DNA of 64,000 nt from Actinocorallia herbida. GTDB lineage: Bacteria > Actinomycetota > Actinomycetes > Streptosporangiales > Streptosporangiaceae. The notes beneath the pieces were generated by a model, which was not told the origin of the DNA, made no database searches, and worked only from the letters and a program-made list of their open reading frames with translations. The stretch covers positions 3,224,001-3,288,000 of the forward strand of contig NZ_RJKE01000001.1 of the NCBI RefSeq assembly GCF_003751225.1. Reading direction: 5' to 3'. Of the stretch, positions 15,575 to 24,395 are shown in pieces (position 1 is the stretch's first letter; the number at the start of each line of letters is the position of its first letter). The position numbers and the translations under genes were made by a program.

Positions 15575-16374
15575 GTCCCGGAGGCCGCGCGATCCTGCTG
15601 GCCGCCGGGCCGGAGAGCGCGGACGGCCGGTGCCTGCCGCCGCCGCCCGGCCGCGACGGACCCGAGGTCCGCGTGGCGGGACGCGATCTCGCCGCCGGGG
15701 TCCGCGGCCACTCGCGGACCGTGGTGGTGCCGATGACGCTGGGCCGGGACCCTGACCTGCCGGTCGCCGCCGCCCAGACCCTGCGCTGGGCCGCGCGGGA
15801 CCGGGCGCCGGGCGACCTGCTGCTCGCCCCGCCCCTGGGCACGACCGGGCATCTGGTCGGCTGGCTCAGGAGCGCGGTCGTGCGCGCGCTGCGCGGGGCT
15901 CCGCCGCGCCGGGCCGTGCTGCTGGTCGCGCCCGCCGGCGGACCGGAGCAGGACGCCGAGCTGTTCAGGGTGGCCCGGCTCGTCCGCCAGTACACCTCGG
16001 CGCCCTGGGTCGAGGTCGCGCTCACCGGCGGCGACCCGGACGTGTCCGAGGCGATCGACCGCTGCACGAGGCTGGGCGCCGCCGACGTCGTCCTGGTGCC
16101 CGCCTCCTTCGTGCCGGCGCCCGTCAGACCGGACGCGCTGACGGCGGACCCGCTCCTGGGCGCCGCCGCCCTCGCCGCGCTGGTCCGCGCCCGTGCCGCC
16201 GAGGCGGAGCACCGCTGGACCCGGCACGGCGACGACGGCCTCGCCGCCGCGGCACGGCATTCCCACACTCACGACCATGACCATGACCACGACCACCACC
16301 ACGACGACCGCCGCCGGGACCTGACGGTACCCGCCGCGGCGTGCCCGAAGGAGGCGCAAGCCCATGTCGGATGA
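15571..16374 (+). CDS. CbiX/SirB-like chelatase homologue with His-rich tail, inside the urease operon
   Basis: A 267-residue protein between ureA and ureB, coupled to both (4-base and 11-base overlaps). The body resembles CbiX/sirohydrochlorin chelatases: [20 protein letters not shown] in the first half and [20 protein letters not shown] plus [17 protein letters not shown] in the second. About 30 residues from the end is a metal-binding run, [19 protein letters not shown]. UreE, the usual nickel chaperone with a His tail, is missing from the cluster. I therefore infer that this protein binds and delivers nickel, or loads it by a chelatase-like mechanism. A plain tetrapyrrole chelatase function is the main alternative, but no tetrapyrrole genes are nearby. 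Confidence 0.8.
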   Translation: MSPGGRAILLAAGPESADGRCLPPPPGRDGPEVRVAGRDLAAGVRGHSRTVVVPMTLGRDPDLPVAAAQTLRWAARDRAPGDLLLAPPLGTTGHLVGWLRSAVVRALRGAPPRRAVLLVAPAGGPEQDAELFRVARLVRQYTSAPWVEVALTGGDPDVSEAIDRCTRLGAADVVLVPASFVPAPVRPDALTADPLLGAAALAALVRARAAEAEHRWTRHGDDGLAAAARHSHTHDHDHDHDHHHDDRRRDLTVPAAACPKEAQAHVG

Positions 16375-16798
16375 CGTCTACCTCTACGGCGAGGGGAACA
16401 TCGAACTGAACGCGGGCCAGCCGCGGGTGACCCTCACCGTCCACAACACCGGCGACCGCGCGGTCCAGATCGGCTCGCACTTCCACTTCTTCGAGGTGAA
16501 CCGCGCGCTGAGCTTCGACCGGGACAAGGCGTTCGGCAAACGCCTGGACATCCCGGCGGGCACCGCGGTCCGGTTCGAGGCGGGGGACACCAAGCAGGTC
16601 ACCCTCGTCGAGTACGGCGGCGGGCTGCGGCTCGTGGGATTCGGGGGCCTCCTGAACGGCAGTGTCAGGTCGCACGAGGCGCACCGCGAGGCGCTGAAGC
16701 GGATGCGCGAGCGCGGCTACCTCGACGAGCCGGGCACGGCCGCCGACGGTTCGGCCGGGAAGCCGGCGAAGAAGTCGAAATCCGGGAAGAAGGGCTGA
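16364..16798 (+). CDS. ureB: Urease beta subunit
   Basis: A 144-residue beta subunit. The family core is clear: [60 protein letters not shown] and [20 protein letters not shown]. It is longer than the usual ~100-residue form because of a C-terminal tail that ends in a Lys/Ser-rich stretch ([13 protein letters not shown]). Longer UreB tails are common in bacteria with separate subunits, but the lysine cluster is notable. It starts inside the end of the CbiX-like gene, with GAAGGAGG upstream. The ureC start follows six bases after its stop. Confidence 0.97.
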   Translation: MSDDVYLYGEGNIELNAGQPRVTLTVHNTGDRAVQIGSHFHFFEVNRALSFDRDKAFGKRLDIPAGTAVRFEAGDTKQVTLVEYGGGLRLVGFGGLLNGSVRSHEAHREALKRMRERGYLDEPGTAADGSAGKPAKKSKSGKKG

Positions 16799-16804
16799 GC
16801 CGCC

Positions 16805-18526
16805 ATGACGAGCATGAGCCGTCAGCAGTACGCGTCGATGTACGGCCCCACCGTGGGCGACAGGATCCACCTCGCGGACACCAACCTGATCGTCGAGGTG
16901 GAGAAGGACTACACCGAGGGGCACTACGGCGACGAGGCCCAGTACGGCGGAGGCAAGACCGCCCGCGACGGCATGTCGGCCGATCCGGCCTCCGGCCGGT
17001 CCGTCGCCCTCGACACGGTGATCACCAACGCGGTGATCATCGACCCGGTGCTCGGCGTCATCAAGGGCGACATCGGCATCAAGGACGGGAAGATCGCCGG
17101 GATCGGCAAGTCCGGCAACCCGCACACCCAGAACGGCGTCGACCGCCGGCTGATCATCAGCGCGTCCACCGAGGTGATCTCCGGGGAGAACCTCATCGCG
17201 ACGCCGGGCGGCATCGACACCCACGTCCACTACATCTCGCCGCAGCAGGCGCAGCACGCGCTGAGCAACGGGATCACCACCCTGGTCGGCGGCGGCACGG
17301 GACCGGCCGACGGCAGCCGCGGCTGCACCACGACGCCGGGCGGGTGGAACATCGCCCGCATCCTCCAGGCCTATGAGGACATCCCGATCAACATCGGGGT
17401 GCTCGGCAAGGGCAACAGCAGCCTGCCGACGTCGCTGGAGGAGCAGATCCGGGCCGGGGCGTGCGGCTTGAAGGTGCACGAGGACTGGGGCAGCACGCCC
17501 GCGGTCATCGACTGCGCGCTGTCGGTCGCCGACGAACTGGACATCCAGATCACGATCCACACCGACACCCTGAACGAGGCGGGCTTCGTCGAGGACACGA
17601 TCAACGCGATCAACGGGCGGGCCATCCACACCTACCACTCCGAAGGCGCGGGCGGCGGGCACGCCCCGGACATCCTCCGGGTGACGGGCGAGCCGAACGT
17701 CCTGCCGGCCTCCACCAACCCGACGCTGCCCTACACGGCGAACTCGATCGACGAACTGCTCGACATGACGATGGTCTGCCACCACCTCAGCTACGACGTG
17801 CCCGAGGACGTGGCGTTCGCCGAGAGCCGGGTCCGCGCCGAGACCATCTCGGCCGAGACGGTGCTGCACGACCTGGGCGTCATCAGCATCATCGGGTCGG
17901 ACTCGCAGGCCATGGGCCGGGTGGGCGAGTCGTTCACCCGCGCCTTCCAGGTCGCCCACCACAACAAGGACAAGCGGGGCCCTCTGCCGGAGGACTCCGG
18001 CCGCAACGACAACTTCAGGGTCCTGCGCTACATCGCCAAGCTCACCATCAACCCGGCCCGCGCCTCGGGGATGGCCGACACGATCGGCTCCCTGGAGGAC
18101 GGGAAGCTCGCCGACATCATCCTGTGGCCGGTGCACTCCTTCGCCGCGAAGCCGTCGATGGTCGTCAAGGGCGGGCTGATCAGCTGGGCGCCGATGGGCG
18201 ACCCGAACGCGTCGCTGCCCACGCCCCAGCCGATCTACTTCCGGCCCATGTACGGCTCGTTCGGCAAGGCGCTGTCGAGCACGTGCGTCACCTTCATGTC
18301 GGGGGCGGCGATCGAGGAGGGCGTGCCGGAACGGCTCGGCCTGAACCGGCTGATCCGGCCGGTGCGCCAGTGCCGGACCGTCGACAAGCGGCACATGCTC
18401 CGCAACTCGACGCTCGCCGACATCCGCGTCGATCCGGAGACCTACAAGGTGACCGTGGACGGCGAGCCCGCGCACATCGAGCCCGCCAAGAAGCTGCCGT
18501 TGAACCGGCTGTTCTTCCTGGCATGA
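16805..18526 (+). CDS. ureC: Urease alpha (catalytic) subunit
   Basis: The 573-residue catalytic subunit. Dinuclear nickel-site elements are intact: HVHYISPQQ, the carbamylated Lys in [40 protein letters not shown]-type text (here [14 protein letters not shown]), and the flap [14 protein letters not shown] with the catalytic His. [11 protein letters not shown] is also conserved. It should be active if nickel is inserted by UreDFG. Its stop overlaps the ureF start (ATGA). The length and all motifs match family norms; nothing looks damaged. Confidence 0.99.
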   Translation: MTSMSRQQYASMYGPTVGDRIHLADTNLIVEVEKDYTEGHYGDEAQYGGGKTARDGMSADPASGRSVALDTVITNAVIIDPVLGVIKGDIGIKDGKIAGIGKSGNPHTQNGVDRRLIISASTEVISGENLIATPGGIDTHVHYISPQQAQHALSNGITTLVGGGTGPADGSRGCTTTPGGWNIARILQAYEDIPINIGVLGKGNSSLPTSLEEQIRAGACGLKVHEDWGSTPAVIDCALSVADELDIQITIHTDTLNEAGFVEDTINAINGRAIHTYHSEGAGGGHAPDILRVTGEPNVLPASTNPTLPYTANSIDELLDMTMVCHHLSYDVPEDVAFAESRVRAETISAETVLHDLGVISIIGSDSQAMGRVGESFTRAFQVAHHNKDKRGPLPEDSGRNDNFRVLRYIAKLTINPARASGMADTIGSLEDGKLADIILWPVHSFAAKPSMVVKGGLISWAPMGDPNASLPTPQPIYFRPMYGSFGKALSSTCVTFMSGAAIEEGVPERLGLNRLIRPVRQCRTVDKRHMLRNSTLADIRVDPETYKVTVDGEPAHIEPAKKLPLNRLFFLA

Positions 18527-19227
18527 GCGCCGCCATCGAGGACCTCGGCCCGCTGCTCGCCCAGTTCCAGCTGACGGACTCCGGCTTCCCGAGCGGGATG
18601 TACACCCTTTCGCACGGGCTCGAAGGGTACGCCCAGCTCAAGCTGGTGGGCCCGGACGACCTGGGCGCGCTGCTGACGGATCTGCTCTACCACTCCGTCG
18701 GCCCGGGGGACGCCACGGCGCTGGTCCTGGCCCACCGCGCGGTCCGCGCGGGCGACTGGGACCGGCTGGCCGAGGTCGACCACCGGCTGCACGCGATCAA
18801 GCTCAGCCGCGAGCAGCGCACGGCGTCCGTCCGCACGGGCCGCCAGGTGCTCGACACCGCGGCGTCCGCCTTCCCGATCCCCGAGGCCGCCAGGCTCGCG
18901 GGACTCGTGGCGGACCGGGCGACGCCGGGCACCCACGCGGTGGTCGTCGGCGCGCTCTACGCGGGCCTCGGCGTTTCGGTCGAGCGGGCCGTCGCAGGGG
19001 ACCTGTACGCCTTCGCCGCGAGCTGGGCCGCCGCGGCGGTCCGGCTGGCCCGCACCGACTTCCGCAGGGCGCAGGCGCTGCTGTGCGAGGTGCGGCCGGA
19101 CCTGGAGGCGGTCGCCCGGATGGCGCTCGCGGCGGAGGACCCCGGGGACGTGCACGGCTCGGTGCCCATCGCCGACACCGTCGCCGCCGCCCATGAACGG
19201 GCCACGGCCCGGCTGTTCGTCACCTGA
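18523..19227 (+). CDS. ureF: Urease accessory protein UreF
   Basis: A 234-residue all-helical accessory protein. [20 protein letters not shown] near the N-terminus is the UreF signature (QLxDSxFPxGxxxxSxGLE), followed by [13 protein letters not shown] and [16 protein letters not shown]. UreF bridges UreD and UreG and acts in GTP-dependent nickel insertion into apo-urease. It overlaps ureC by four bases and ends 27 bases before ureG, which has its own AGAAGGAGAG ribosome binding site. Confidence 0.97.
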   Translation: MSAAIEDLGPLLAQFQLTDSGFPSGMYTLSHGLEGYAQLKLVGPDDLGALLTDLLYHSVGPGDATALVLAHRAVRAGDWDRLAEVDHRLHAIKLSREQRTASVRTGRQVLDTAASAFPIPEAARLAGLVADRATPGTHAVVVGALYAGLGVSVERAVAGDLYAFAASWAAAAVRLARTDFRRAQALLCEVRPDLEAVARMALAAEDPGDVHGSVPIADTVAAAHERATARLFVT

Positions 19228-19254
19228 TCGGCGATTCGACGCAGAAGGAGAGAC

Positions 19255-19890
19255 ATGGAACTGGAGAACGTCTTCAAGGTGGGGATCGGCGGGCCCGTCG
19301 GATCGGGCAAGACCGCCCTGATCGAGGCCCTGGTCCCGATGCTCCAGGACAGAGGGCGCCACGTCGGGGTGATCACCAACGACATCTACACGCAGGAGGA
19401 CGCCGAACACGTCCGGCGCACCCTGGCCGGGGTGCTCGACCCCGAGCGGATCGTCGGCGTGGAGACGGGCGCCTGCCCGCACACGGCGGTCCGGGACGAC
19501 CCGACGATGAACCTCGCGGCGGCGGCCGACCTGCTCGACCGCTTCGCCGACATCGACCTGCTGCTCTTCGAGAGCGGCGGCGACAACCTGACCCTCACCT
19601 TCAGCCCTGTGCTGGCGGACATGTACATCTTCGTCCTGGACACCGCCGAGGGCGAGAAGATGCCGCGCAAACGCGGACCGGGGACGACGGACTCCGACCT
19701 GCTCGTCATCAACAAGATCGACATCGCGCAGTACGTGCGGACCGACCTGGGGGTCATGGAACGCGACGCGCGGGCGGTGCGCGGCGACGGGCCGGTCATC
19801 CTGACCGACTGCCTCCTCGGCACCGGGGTCGCCGAGGTCGCCGACCTCATCGAGACGCGGGCGGGCGCGGCGTGTACCGCTCCGGCGTAG
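19255..19890 (+). CDS. ureG: Urease accessory GTPase UreG
   Basis: A 211-residue SIMIBI-class GTPase. It shows the P-loop GGPVGSGKTALIEAL (residues 12-26), GVITNDIYTQEDAEH, the nickel-binding CPH motif in VETGACPHTAVRDD, ESGGDNLTLTFSP, and the guanine-specificity motif NKID. UreG dimerises on GTP and nickel and hands the metal to urease through UreF and UreD. Its 3' end overlaps the GTG start of ureD by 19 bases, so translation is coupled. Confidence 0.98.
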   Translation: MELENVFKVGIGGPVGSGKTALIEALVPMLQDRGRHVGVITNDIYTQEDAEHVRRTLAGVLDPERIVGVETGACPHTAVRDDPTMNLAAAADLLDRFADIDLLLFESGGDNLTLTFSPVLADMYIFVLDTAEGEKMPRKRGPGTTDSDLLVINKIDIAQYVRTDLGVMERDARAVRGDGPVILTDCLLGTGVAEVADLIETRAGAACTAPA

Positions 19891-20840
19891 CGGCGGCGGG
19901 CGGTCCGGCGGTGGCCGACCGGCTCGCGCCGGAGCGCTACCAGCCGCGCTGGGTGCCCGAGCCGGTGCGGCGGCACGCGTGCGACCCGGACATGCTCCCG
20001 GTCGGCAGCCCGGGCAAGGTGGGCGTCCTCGAGCTCGCGTTCGAGCGGATCGGCGGCCGGACGGAACTGACCGGGCACTTCCAGAAGGCGCCCCTGCACA
20101 TCACCCGGCCGCTCTACTACGACCCGGCGCGGCCGGACCTTCCGTACGTCATGCTCATGATGTCCGGCGGCGGTGTGCTCCAGGGCGACCGCTACCGCGT
20201 CGACGTGTCGTGCGGCGCCGGGGCGTCGGTGCACCTGACCACGCAGGGGGCGACCCGTCTCTACCGGATGGAACAGGACTACGCGACCCAGCTGGTCGAC
20301 CTGACGGTGGGGCCCGGCGGCTACCTGGAGTACCTGCCCGACCCGACGATCCCGTTCGCCGGCTCCTGCTACTACCAGCGGATCGGCGTCACCGCGGCGG
20401 AGGACGCCACCGTGGTGCTGGGCGAGACGCTGCTGGCCGGGCGGCTCGCCCGGGGCGAGCGGCACGCGTACACCGCGTACTGCGGCGACATCGAGGTCCG
20501 CGATCCCGACGGCCGGCTGATCTTCGCCGACCCCGTCCGGCTGGTGCCCGCGGAGCGGCGGGTCACCGGACCCGCGGTGATGGCGGACTTCGGGGTCCTG
20601 TCCTCGCTGTACGTCGTGACACGGCTCCGTCCCGCGCAGGAGGTCGCCGACGTCCTGCACGAGGCACTCGCCGCCACCGGGCTGCGCGCGGGGGCCGGTG
20701 TGCTTCCGGGGGACCGGGGGGCCTGGGCGCGCATGCTCGGCGACCGGTCGCCCGAGGTGCTCGCCGCCTTCACGCTGGCCTGGGACGCCGTCCGCAGGCT
20801 GCTGCTTGGCGTGCCCGCGCCGGACCTGCGCAAGCAGTGA
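19872..20840 (+). CDS. ureD: Urease accessory protein UreD (UreH)
   Basis: A 322-residue UreD-type scaffold. The family core is present: MLMMSGGGVLQGDRYRVDVS, GASVHLTTQGATRLYRM, LEYLPDPTIPFAGSCYYQRI and ETLLAGRLARGERHAY. UreD binds apo-urease and provides the path for nickel from UreG. The start is GTG at 19872 inside ureG, with MYRSGVAAAGGPAVADRLAP as a family-atypical leader, so a later start is possible. It is the last urease gene; the FluC pair begins 37 bases later with its own GAGGAGGAG. Confidence 0.96.
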   Translation: MYRSGVAAAGGPAVADRLAPERYQPRWVPEPVRRHACDPDMLPVGSPGKVGVLELAFERIGGRTELTGHFQKAPLHITRPLYYDPARPDLPYVMLMMSGGGVLQGDRYRVDVSCGAGASVHLTTQGATRLYRMEQDYATQLVDLTVGPGGYLEYLPDPTIPFAGSCYYQRIGVTAAEDATVVLGETLLAGRLARGERHAYTAYCGDIEVRDPDGRLIFADPVRLVPAERRVTGPAVMADFGVLSSLYVVTRLRPAQEVADVLHEALAATGLRAGAGVLPGDRGAWARMLGDRSPEVLAAFTLAWDAVRRLLLGVPAPDLRKQ

Positions 20841-20877
20841 CGCGGCCGCGCCGACGAGGACGAGGAGGAGCAGCACC

Positions 20878-21378
20878 GTGGCAGAAGCGGGTGAACACCT
20901 GGGGCGCAGGCAGCGTGCCGAGGCTTCGGCCCTGGACCGGACGGGAAGCCCGATGGTGCGGCGCCTGGGCGCACCGGGCGCGGCCCTGCTCGACGTCGCG
21001 ATCGGCGGGGCGATCGGGGCACTGGCCCGCTGGCTCATCACCGAGGCGATGCCGGGGGCGCAGGAGGGCTTCCCGTGGGGGACCCTGCTGGTGAACCTCC
21101 TCGGCTGCCTCTTCATGGGCGTCCTCACGTCCTACCTGCTCAAAGGGAGCCCGCACGCCTTCGTCCGGCCGCTGCTGGTGACCGGTTACCTCGGCGGCTT
21201 CACCACGTTCTCCCACCTCATCGACGGGATCCACGCGCTCGACCGCACGACGGGCTGGGAACTCGGCCTGGGCTACGCGGCGGCCAGCGTGCTCGGCGGC
21301 TGGATCGCCATCGTGGTGGGCCTCTGGGCGGGCGCCCGGGTGCCGCACCGCCGCACCGGGGGAGGGGGTGCCCGGTGA
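20878..21378 (+). CDS. crcB: Fluoride channel subunit FluC/CrcB (first of a pair)
   Basis: A 166-residue, four-helix membrane protein of the FluC (CrcB) family, which exports fluoride. Family motifs are IGGAIGALARWLITEAMP, the pore Asn in GTLLVNLLGCLFMG, and the GGFTTFSHLIDGI phenylalanine/threonine filter segment. About 35 residues at the N-terminus are extra and polar, so a later start at the ATG of MVRRLGAPGA is possible; I keep GTG 20878 because GAGGAGGAG precedes it. It overlaps the second FluC gene by four bases. Paired genes usually form heterodimers. No fluoride riboswitch is visible upstream; transcription with the urease genes looks likely. Confidence 0.93.
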   Translation: MAEAGEHLGRRQRAEASALDRTGSPMVRRLGAPGAALLDVAIGGAIGALARWLITEAMPGAQEGFPWGTLLVNLLGCLFMGVLTSYLLKGSPHAFVRPLLVTGYLGGFTTFSHLIDGIHALDRTTGWELGLGYAAASVLGGWIAIVVGLWAGARVPHRRTGGGGAR

Positions 21379-21731
21379 TCGCGCTGCTGATCCTCATGGG
21401 CGGGGCCTTCGGAGCCGTACTGCGCTATGTGCTCGACACGGCCGTCAAGAAGCGGGCGGGCAAGGCGTTCCCCTGGGGGACGCTGACGGTCAACGTCCTG
21501 GGCGCGGGCATCCTCGGGGCGCTGCACGGCGCGAGCGTCGGCACGGACTCCGAGGCTTTGCTCGGCACGGGCTTCTGCGGTGCGCTGACGACGTTCAGCA
21601 CGTTCGAGCTCGACACCGTCCACCTCTTCCAGGACGGCAGGTTCCTCAGGGGCGCGGTCAACGTCGTCGCCTCGCTGGGGCTGGGGCTCCTCGCCTTCAC
21701 CCTTCTGCACGCCCTCTTCCGGTGGGTCTGA
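21375..21731 (+). CDS. crcB: Fluoride channel subunit FluC/CrcB (second of a pair)
   Basis: A 118-residue four-helix FluC protein that begins at GTG 21375 inside the stop of the first copy. GGAFGAVLRYVLDTAVKK, WGTLTVNVLGAGILGALHG and GALTTFSTFELDTVHL are the matching family segments, including the TTFS core and the pore Asn. The two copies are only distantly similar, as expected for heterodimer partners inserted in opposite orientations. The neighbouring FUSC gene starts 33 bases downstream. Confidence 0.94.
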   Translation: MIALLILMGGAFGAVLRYVLDTAVKKRAGKAFPWGTLTVNVLGAGILGALHGASVGTDSEALLGTGFCGALTTFSTFELDTVHLFQDGRFLRGAVNVVASLGLGLLAFTLLHALFRWV

Positions 21732-21764
21732 CGGCTCGGCCGCGGCGGAGGAGGGGGCGGGGAC

Positions 21765-23684
21765 ATGGCGACGGGCGGTTCCCGCACCGATACCCGGGGC
21801 TGGCTGAGCCGGGCGGTCGCCTGGTCCGACGCGCCGCCGGCCTGGTCGGAGGCGGTCTGCGCGGCGATCGGCCTCGGCGTGGCGGCGGCCGTCTCGACGG
21901 GCACGGGAGACCCCGTGGCTGGATTGTTCCTGGCGTCCGGGATGGTGCTGGCGGCCGTCCGCGCGGACACGGGGTCCCGCCGCGCGCGCCTGCTCGGCAT
22001 CCTCGCGGCCCAACTGGCCGGCGCGCTGGGCCTGGTCATCGGACAGCTCACGCACGGGCACGGCTGGGGGACCGTGGCCGTGACGACCCTCGTGGCGCTG
22101 GTCTGCGGGCTGATCAGCCCGATCGGGAAGATCGTCTCGACGGCGGCGATGAGCCTGCTGTTCCTCGACGTCACCGGGACCGGCCTGCCGTCGTCGGAGT
22201 CCTGGTGGACGCCGCCCCTGCTTCAGCTCACCGGTGGGTGCCTGTATTCGCTGCTCGTGGTGCTGAGCTGGCGGGTGCCGGGCGCGGAGGCCGACCCGGG
22301 GCGCCGGTCCGTCGCCGCGGTGTACGCCGGGATCGCCGATCTCGTCGCCTCCCCGGTGCGTCCCGGCGGTGCGGAGGCGGCCGTCAGCGAGGCGGTGGAC
22401 GCCGCGGAGGACACGCTGCTGCGCTACCAGATCCCGGTCGCCGGAAGGCGCGACTCCGAGACGCGGTGGCTGATCGCCCTGCTGAACGCCGCTTCGCCGC
22501 TGATGGAGGCGGTCACCGTGCTCGTCCGGTCCCGGAGCCCCGCGCCGCCCGGCCTAGCCGAGGCCGTGCGCCTGCTGGCCGACGCCGTCAGGTCCGGGCA
22601 CAGGGACGCCGCCATCCCGCCGTTCGAGGGCGACCCCACCTTCGCCCGGCCCGTCGGCGACGCCCTGCGGGTGCTGCGCGGCGACTTCTGGGACGGGCCC
22701 GACGCGGTCGGCATGCCCCGGCCGCTGCCGGAGCGGGCCGGAGAGGCCGTGCGCACGGCCCTCTACTCCGCCTCGTCCTGGAGGTACGGCTTCCGGCTCG
22801 CCCTGTGCATCGGGATCGCCTCGGCGATCGTGGAGTTCCAGGGCGCTCCGCACTCCCTCTGGATCTCCGCGACCCACTCCTTCTGGATTCCGCTGACCGT
22901 GGCGATCGTCCTGAAGCCCGATCTCGGCTCGGTCTTCGTCCGGGCGCTGCTGCGCGCGCTCGGCACGGTGGTCGCCGCGGTGCCCACGCTGCTGCTCCTC
23001 GTCGTCGTCCCGCGCGGCTGGGCCGCGGTCCCGCTCGCCGCGTTCTTCGGCGGGCTCATTCCGCTGCTCAAGGGCAGGTCCTACGCCATGCGCGCGGTGA
23101 CGGTCACCCCGGTCATGCTGTACCTGCTGGACACGGTCTCCTCCCTGCCTCCCGAGGAGCTCGTGCTGGCGCGGCTCGCCGACACCCTGCTCGGCTGCCT
23201 GATCGTCCTCGTCTTCGGGTACGCGCTGTGGCCGCGGAGCTGGCGCGTCCGTCCGCGTGAGCGGGCCGCCGACGCGCTCCAGGAGATCGCGGCCTACCTG
23301 GAAGAGGCCTTCACCGCCCCGGACGCCGCGAGGTCACGGGACCGGCGGAGGATCCACCGCTCCCTGAACGTCTTCCGCGCGCGGATCGACCGGATGCTGG
23401 CAGAACCGCCCCCGGCCAGCCGCGCGGGGGCCGGGTGGCGGCCCGTCGTGCTGGCGCTCGGCCGTCTCGTCGACGCGGTCACCGCCGCCGCGGTGCGGGT
23501 GGAGAGCGGGCACACGCCGCCGTCGCCCGCCGAGGTCCGGACGATCGCGGCGGAGCTGCGGGAGAGCGCGGCGGACGTCCGCGCGGGCCGGCCGCCGCGG
23601 GCCGGGGAGGGGCCGCCCGCCCAGGGGGTGCTCCGCGACGTGGTCGCGGAGATCGGCGTGGTGCGCTCGATCCTGCCGCGGTGA
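21765..23684 (+). CDS. FUSC-family membrane protein (aromatic acid exporter-like)
   Basis: A 639-residue protein with two membrane bundles separated by soluble segments, the layout of FUSC/AaeB-like exporters. The N-terminal helices (AVCAAIGLGVAAAVSTGTGD to TAAMSLLFLDVTGTGL) are followed by a cytoplasmic stretch. The second bundle contains GAPHSLWISATHSFWIPLTV and IVLKPDLGSVFVRALLRALG, the latter being the conserved KPDxGSxxxR block. A helical C-terminal domain follows (about residues 490-639). Exported substrates in the family include aromatic acids; this one is unknown. The ATG at 21765 follows GGAGGAGGG. It is convergent with the YoaK-type gene. Confidence 0.88.
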   Translation: MATGGSRTDTRGWLSRAVAWSDAPPAWSEAVCAAIGLGVAAAVSTGTGDPVAGLFLASGMVLAAVRADTGSRRARLLGILAAQLAGALGLVIGQLTHGHGWGTVAVTTLVALVCGLISPIGKIVSTAAMSLLFLDVTGTGLPSSESWWTPPLLQLTGGCLYSLLVVLSWRVPGAEADPGRRSVAAVYAGIADLVASPVRPGGAEAAVSEAVDAAEDTLLRYQIPVAGRRDSETRWLIALLNAASPLMEAVTVLVRSRSPAPPGLAEAVRLLADAVRSGHRDAAIPPFEGDPTFARPVGDALRVLRGDFWDGPDAVGMPRPLPERAGEAVRTALYSASSWRYGFRLALCIGIASAIVEFQGAPHSLWISATHSFWIPLTVAIVLKPDLGSVFVRALLRALGTVVAAVPTLLLLVVVPRGWAAVPLAAFFGGLIPLLKGRSYAMRAVTVTPVMLYLLDTVSSLPPEELVLARLADTLLGCLIVLVFGYALWPRSWRVRPRERAADALQEIAAYLEEAFTAPDAARSRDRRRIHRSLNVFRARIDRMLAEPPPASRAGAGWRPVVLALGRLVDAVTAAAVRVESGHTPPSPAEVRTIAAELRESAADVRAGRPPRAGEGPPAQGVLRDVVAEIGVVRSILPR

Positions 23685-23698
23685 CGCGTTCCGGCTCC

Positions 23699-24379
23699 TC
23701 ACCGCCAGCGTTCGGCCCCGGGGCGCCCCGCCGCGACGAAGGCGGTCACGGCGCAGGCGGCGAGGACGAGGACGGCGGCCCAGAGCGGAGCCGTCGGGTG
23801 CACCGCGCGGCGCAGTGCGCCGGAGGCGAAGGCCCCGGCCAACAGCGCGCAGATCGAGACGAGCCTGCGGCTCTGCCTGACCGGTGCGACGGACTCGGCG
23901 AACAGCGAGGTGAGCGTGGTGGTGACGACCGTCGTGTTGAGGTCGCGCACCCGTAGGGCGCGCACGATCGCGTACTCCCAGCCGAGGGAGAAGGCGAGCA
24001 TCATGATCACGGCGCGTCTCGGCAGTTCGTCGGCGAACCCGTAGCGGGTGCCGACGACGACGGCGCCGCAGACCAGGGCGGCCTGGACCGCGGTGCCCGC
24101 CGCGAGCCGCCGCCCCCGGTGCAGCGGCCGCAGCCGGGACCGGGCGGCCCGGCCGGCGCAGATCGCCCCGGCCGCGAAGGACAGCAGGGAGAGGGCGGCG
24201 GACAGCGGCGTGCCGAAGCCCGCGATGCCCAGACCGAGGATGATGATGTTCCCGGTCATCGCGGCGACGAAGACGCTGCCGAGATCGAGGAAGCTCGTCG
24301 CGTCGACCATGCCGGTCGTGAACGCGAGCAGGACGAACAGCGCGGGAAGCGGCCCGTCCTCGCCGGCGGCACCGGTCAC
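23699..24379 (-). CDS. YoaK-family (DUF1275) membrane protein
   Basis: A 226-residue membrane protein with about six helices. The family signature TTGMVDATSFLDLGSVFVAA followed by MTGNIIILGLGIAG sits at residues 21-54, and NTTVVTTTLTSLFAES near 150 is the second conserved block. The role of DUF1275 proteins is not established. It is 16 bases downstream of the amt gene on the same strand, so it is probably in the same transcript, and ends 14 bases from the convergent FUSC gene. Confidence 0.9.
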   Translation of the reverse strand: MTGAAGEDGPLPALFVLLAFTTGMVDATSFLDLGSVFVAAMTGNIIILGLGIAGFGTPLSAALSLLSFAAGAICAGRAARSRLRPLHRGRRLAAGTAVQAALVCGAVVVGTRYGFADELPRRAVIMMLAFSLGWEYAIVRALRVRDLNTTVVTTTLTSLFAESVAPVRQSRRLVSICALLAGAFASGALRRAVHPTAPLWAAVLVLAACAVTAFVAAGRPGAERWR

Positions 24380-24395
24380 GGCGGCGCTCCGGCGC

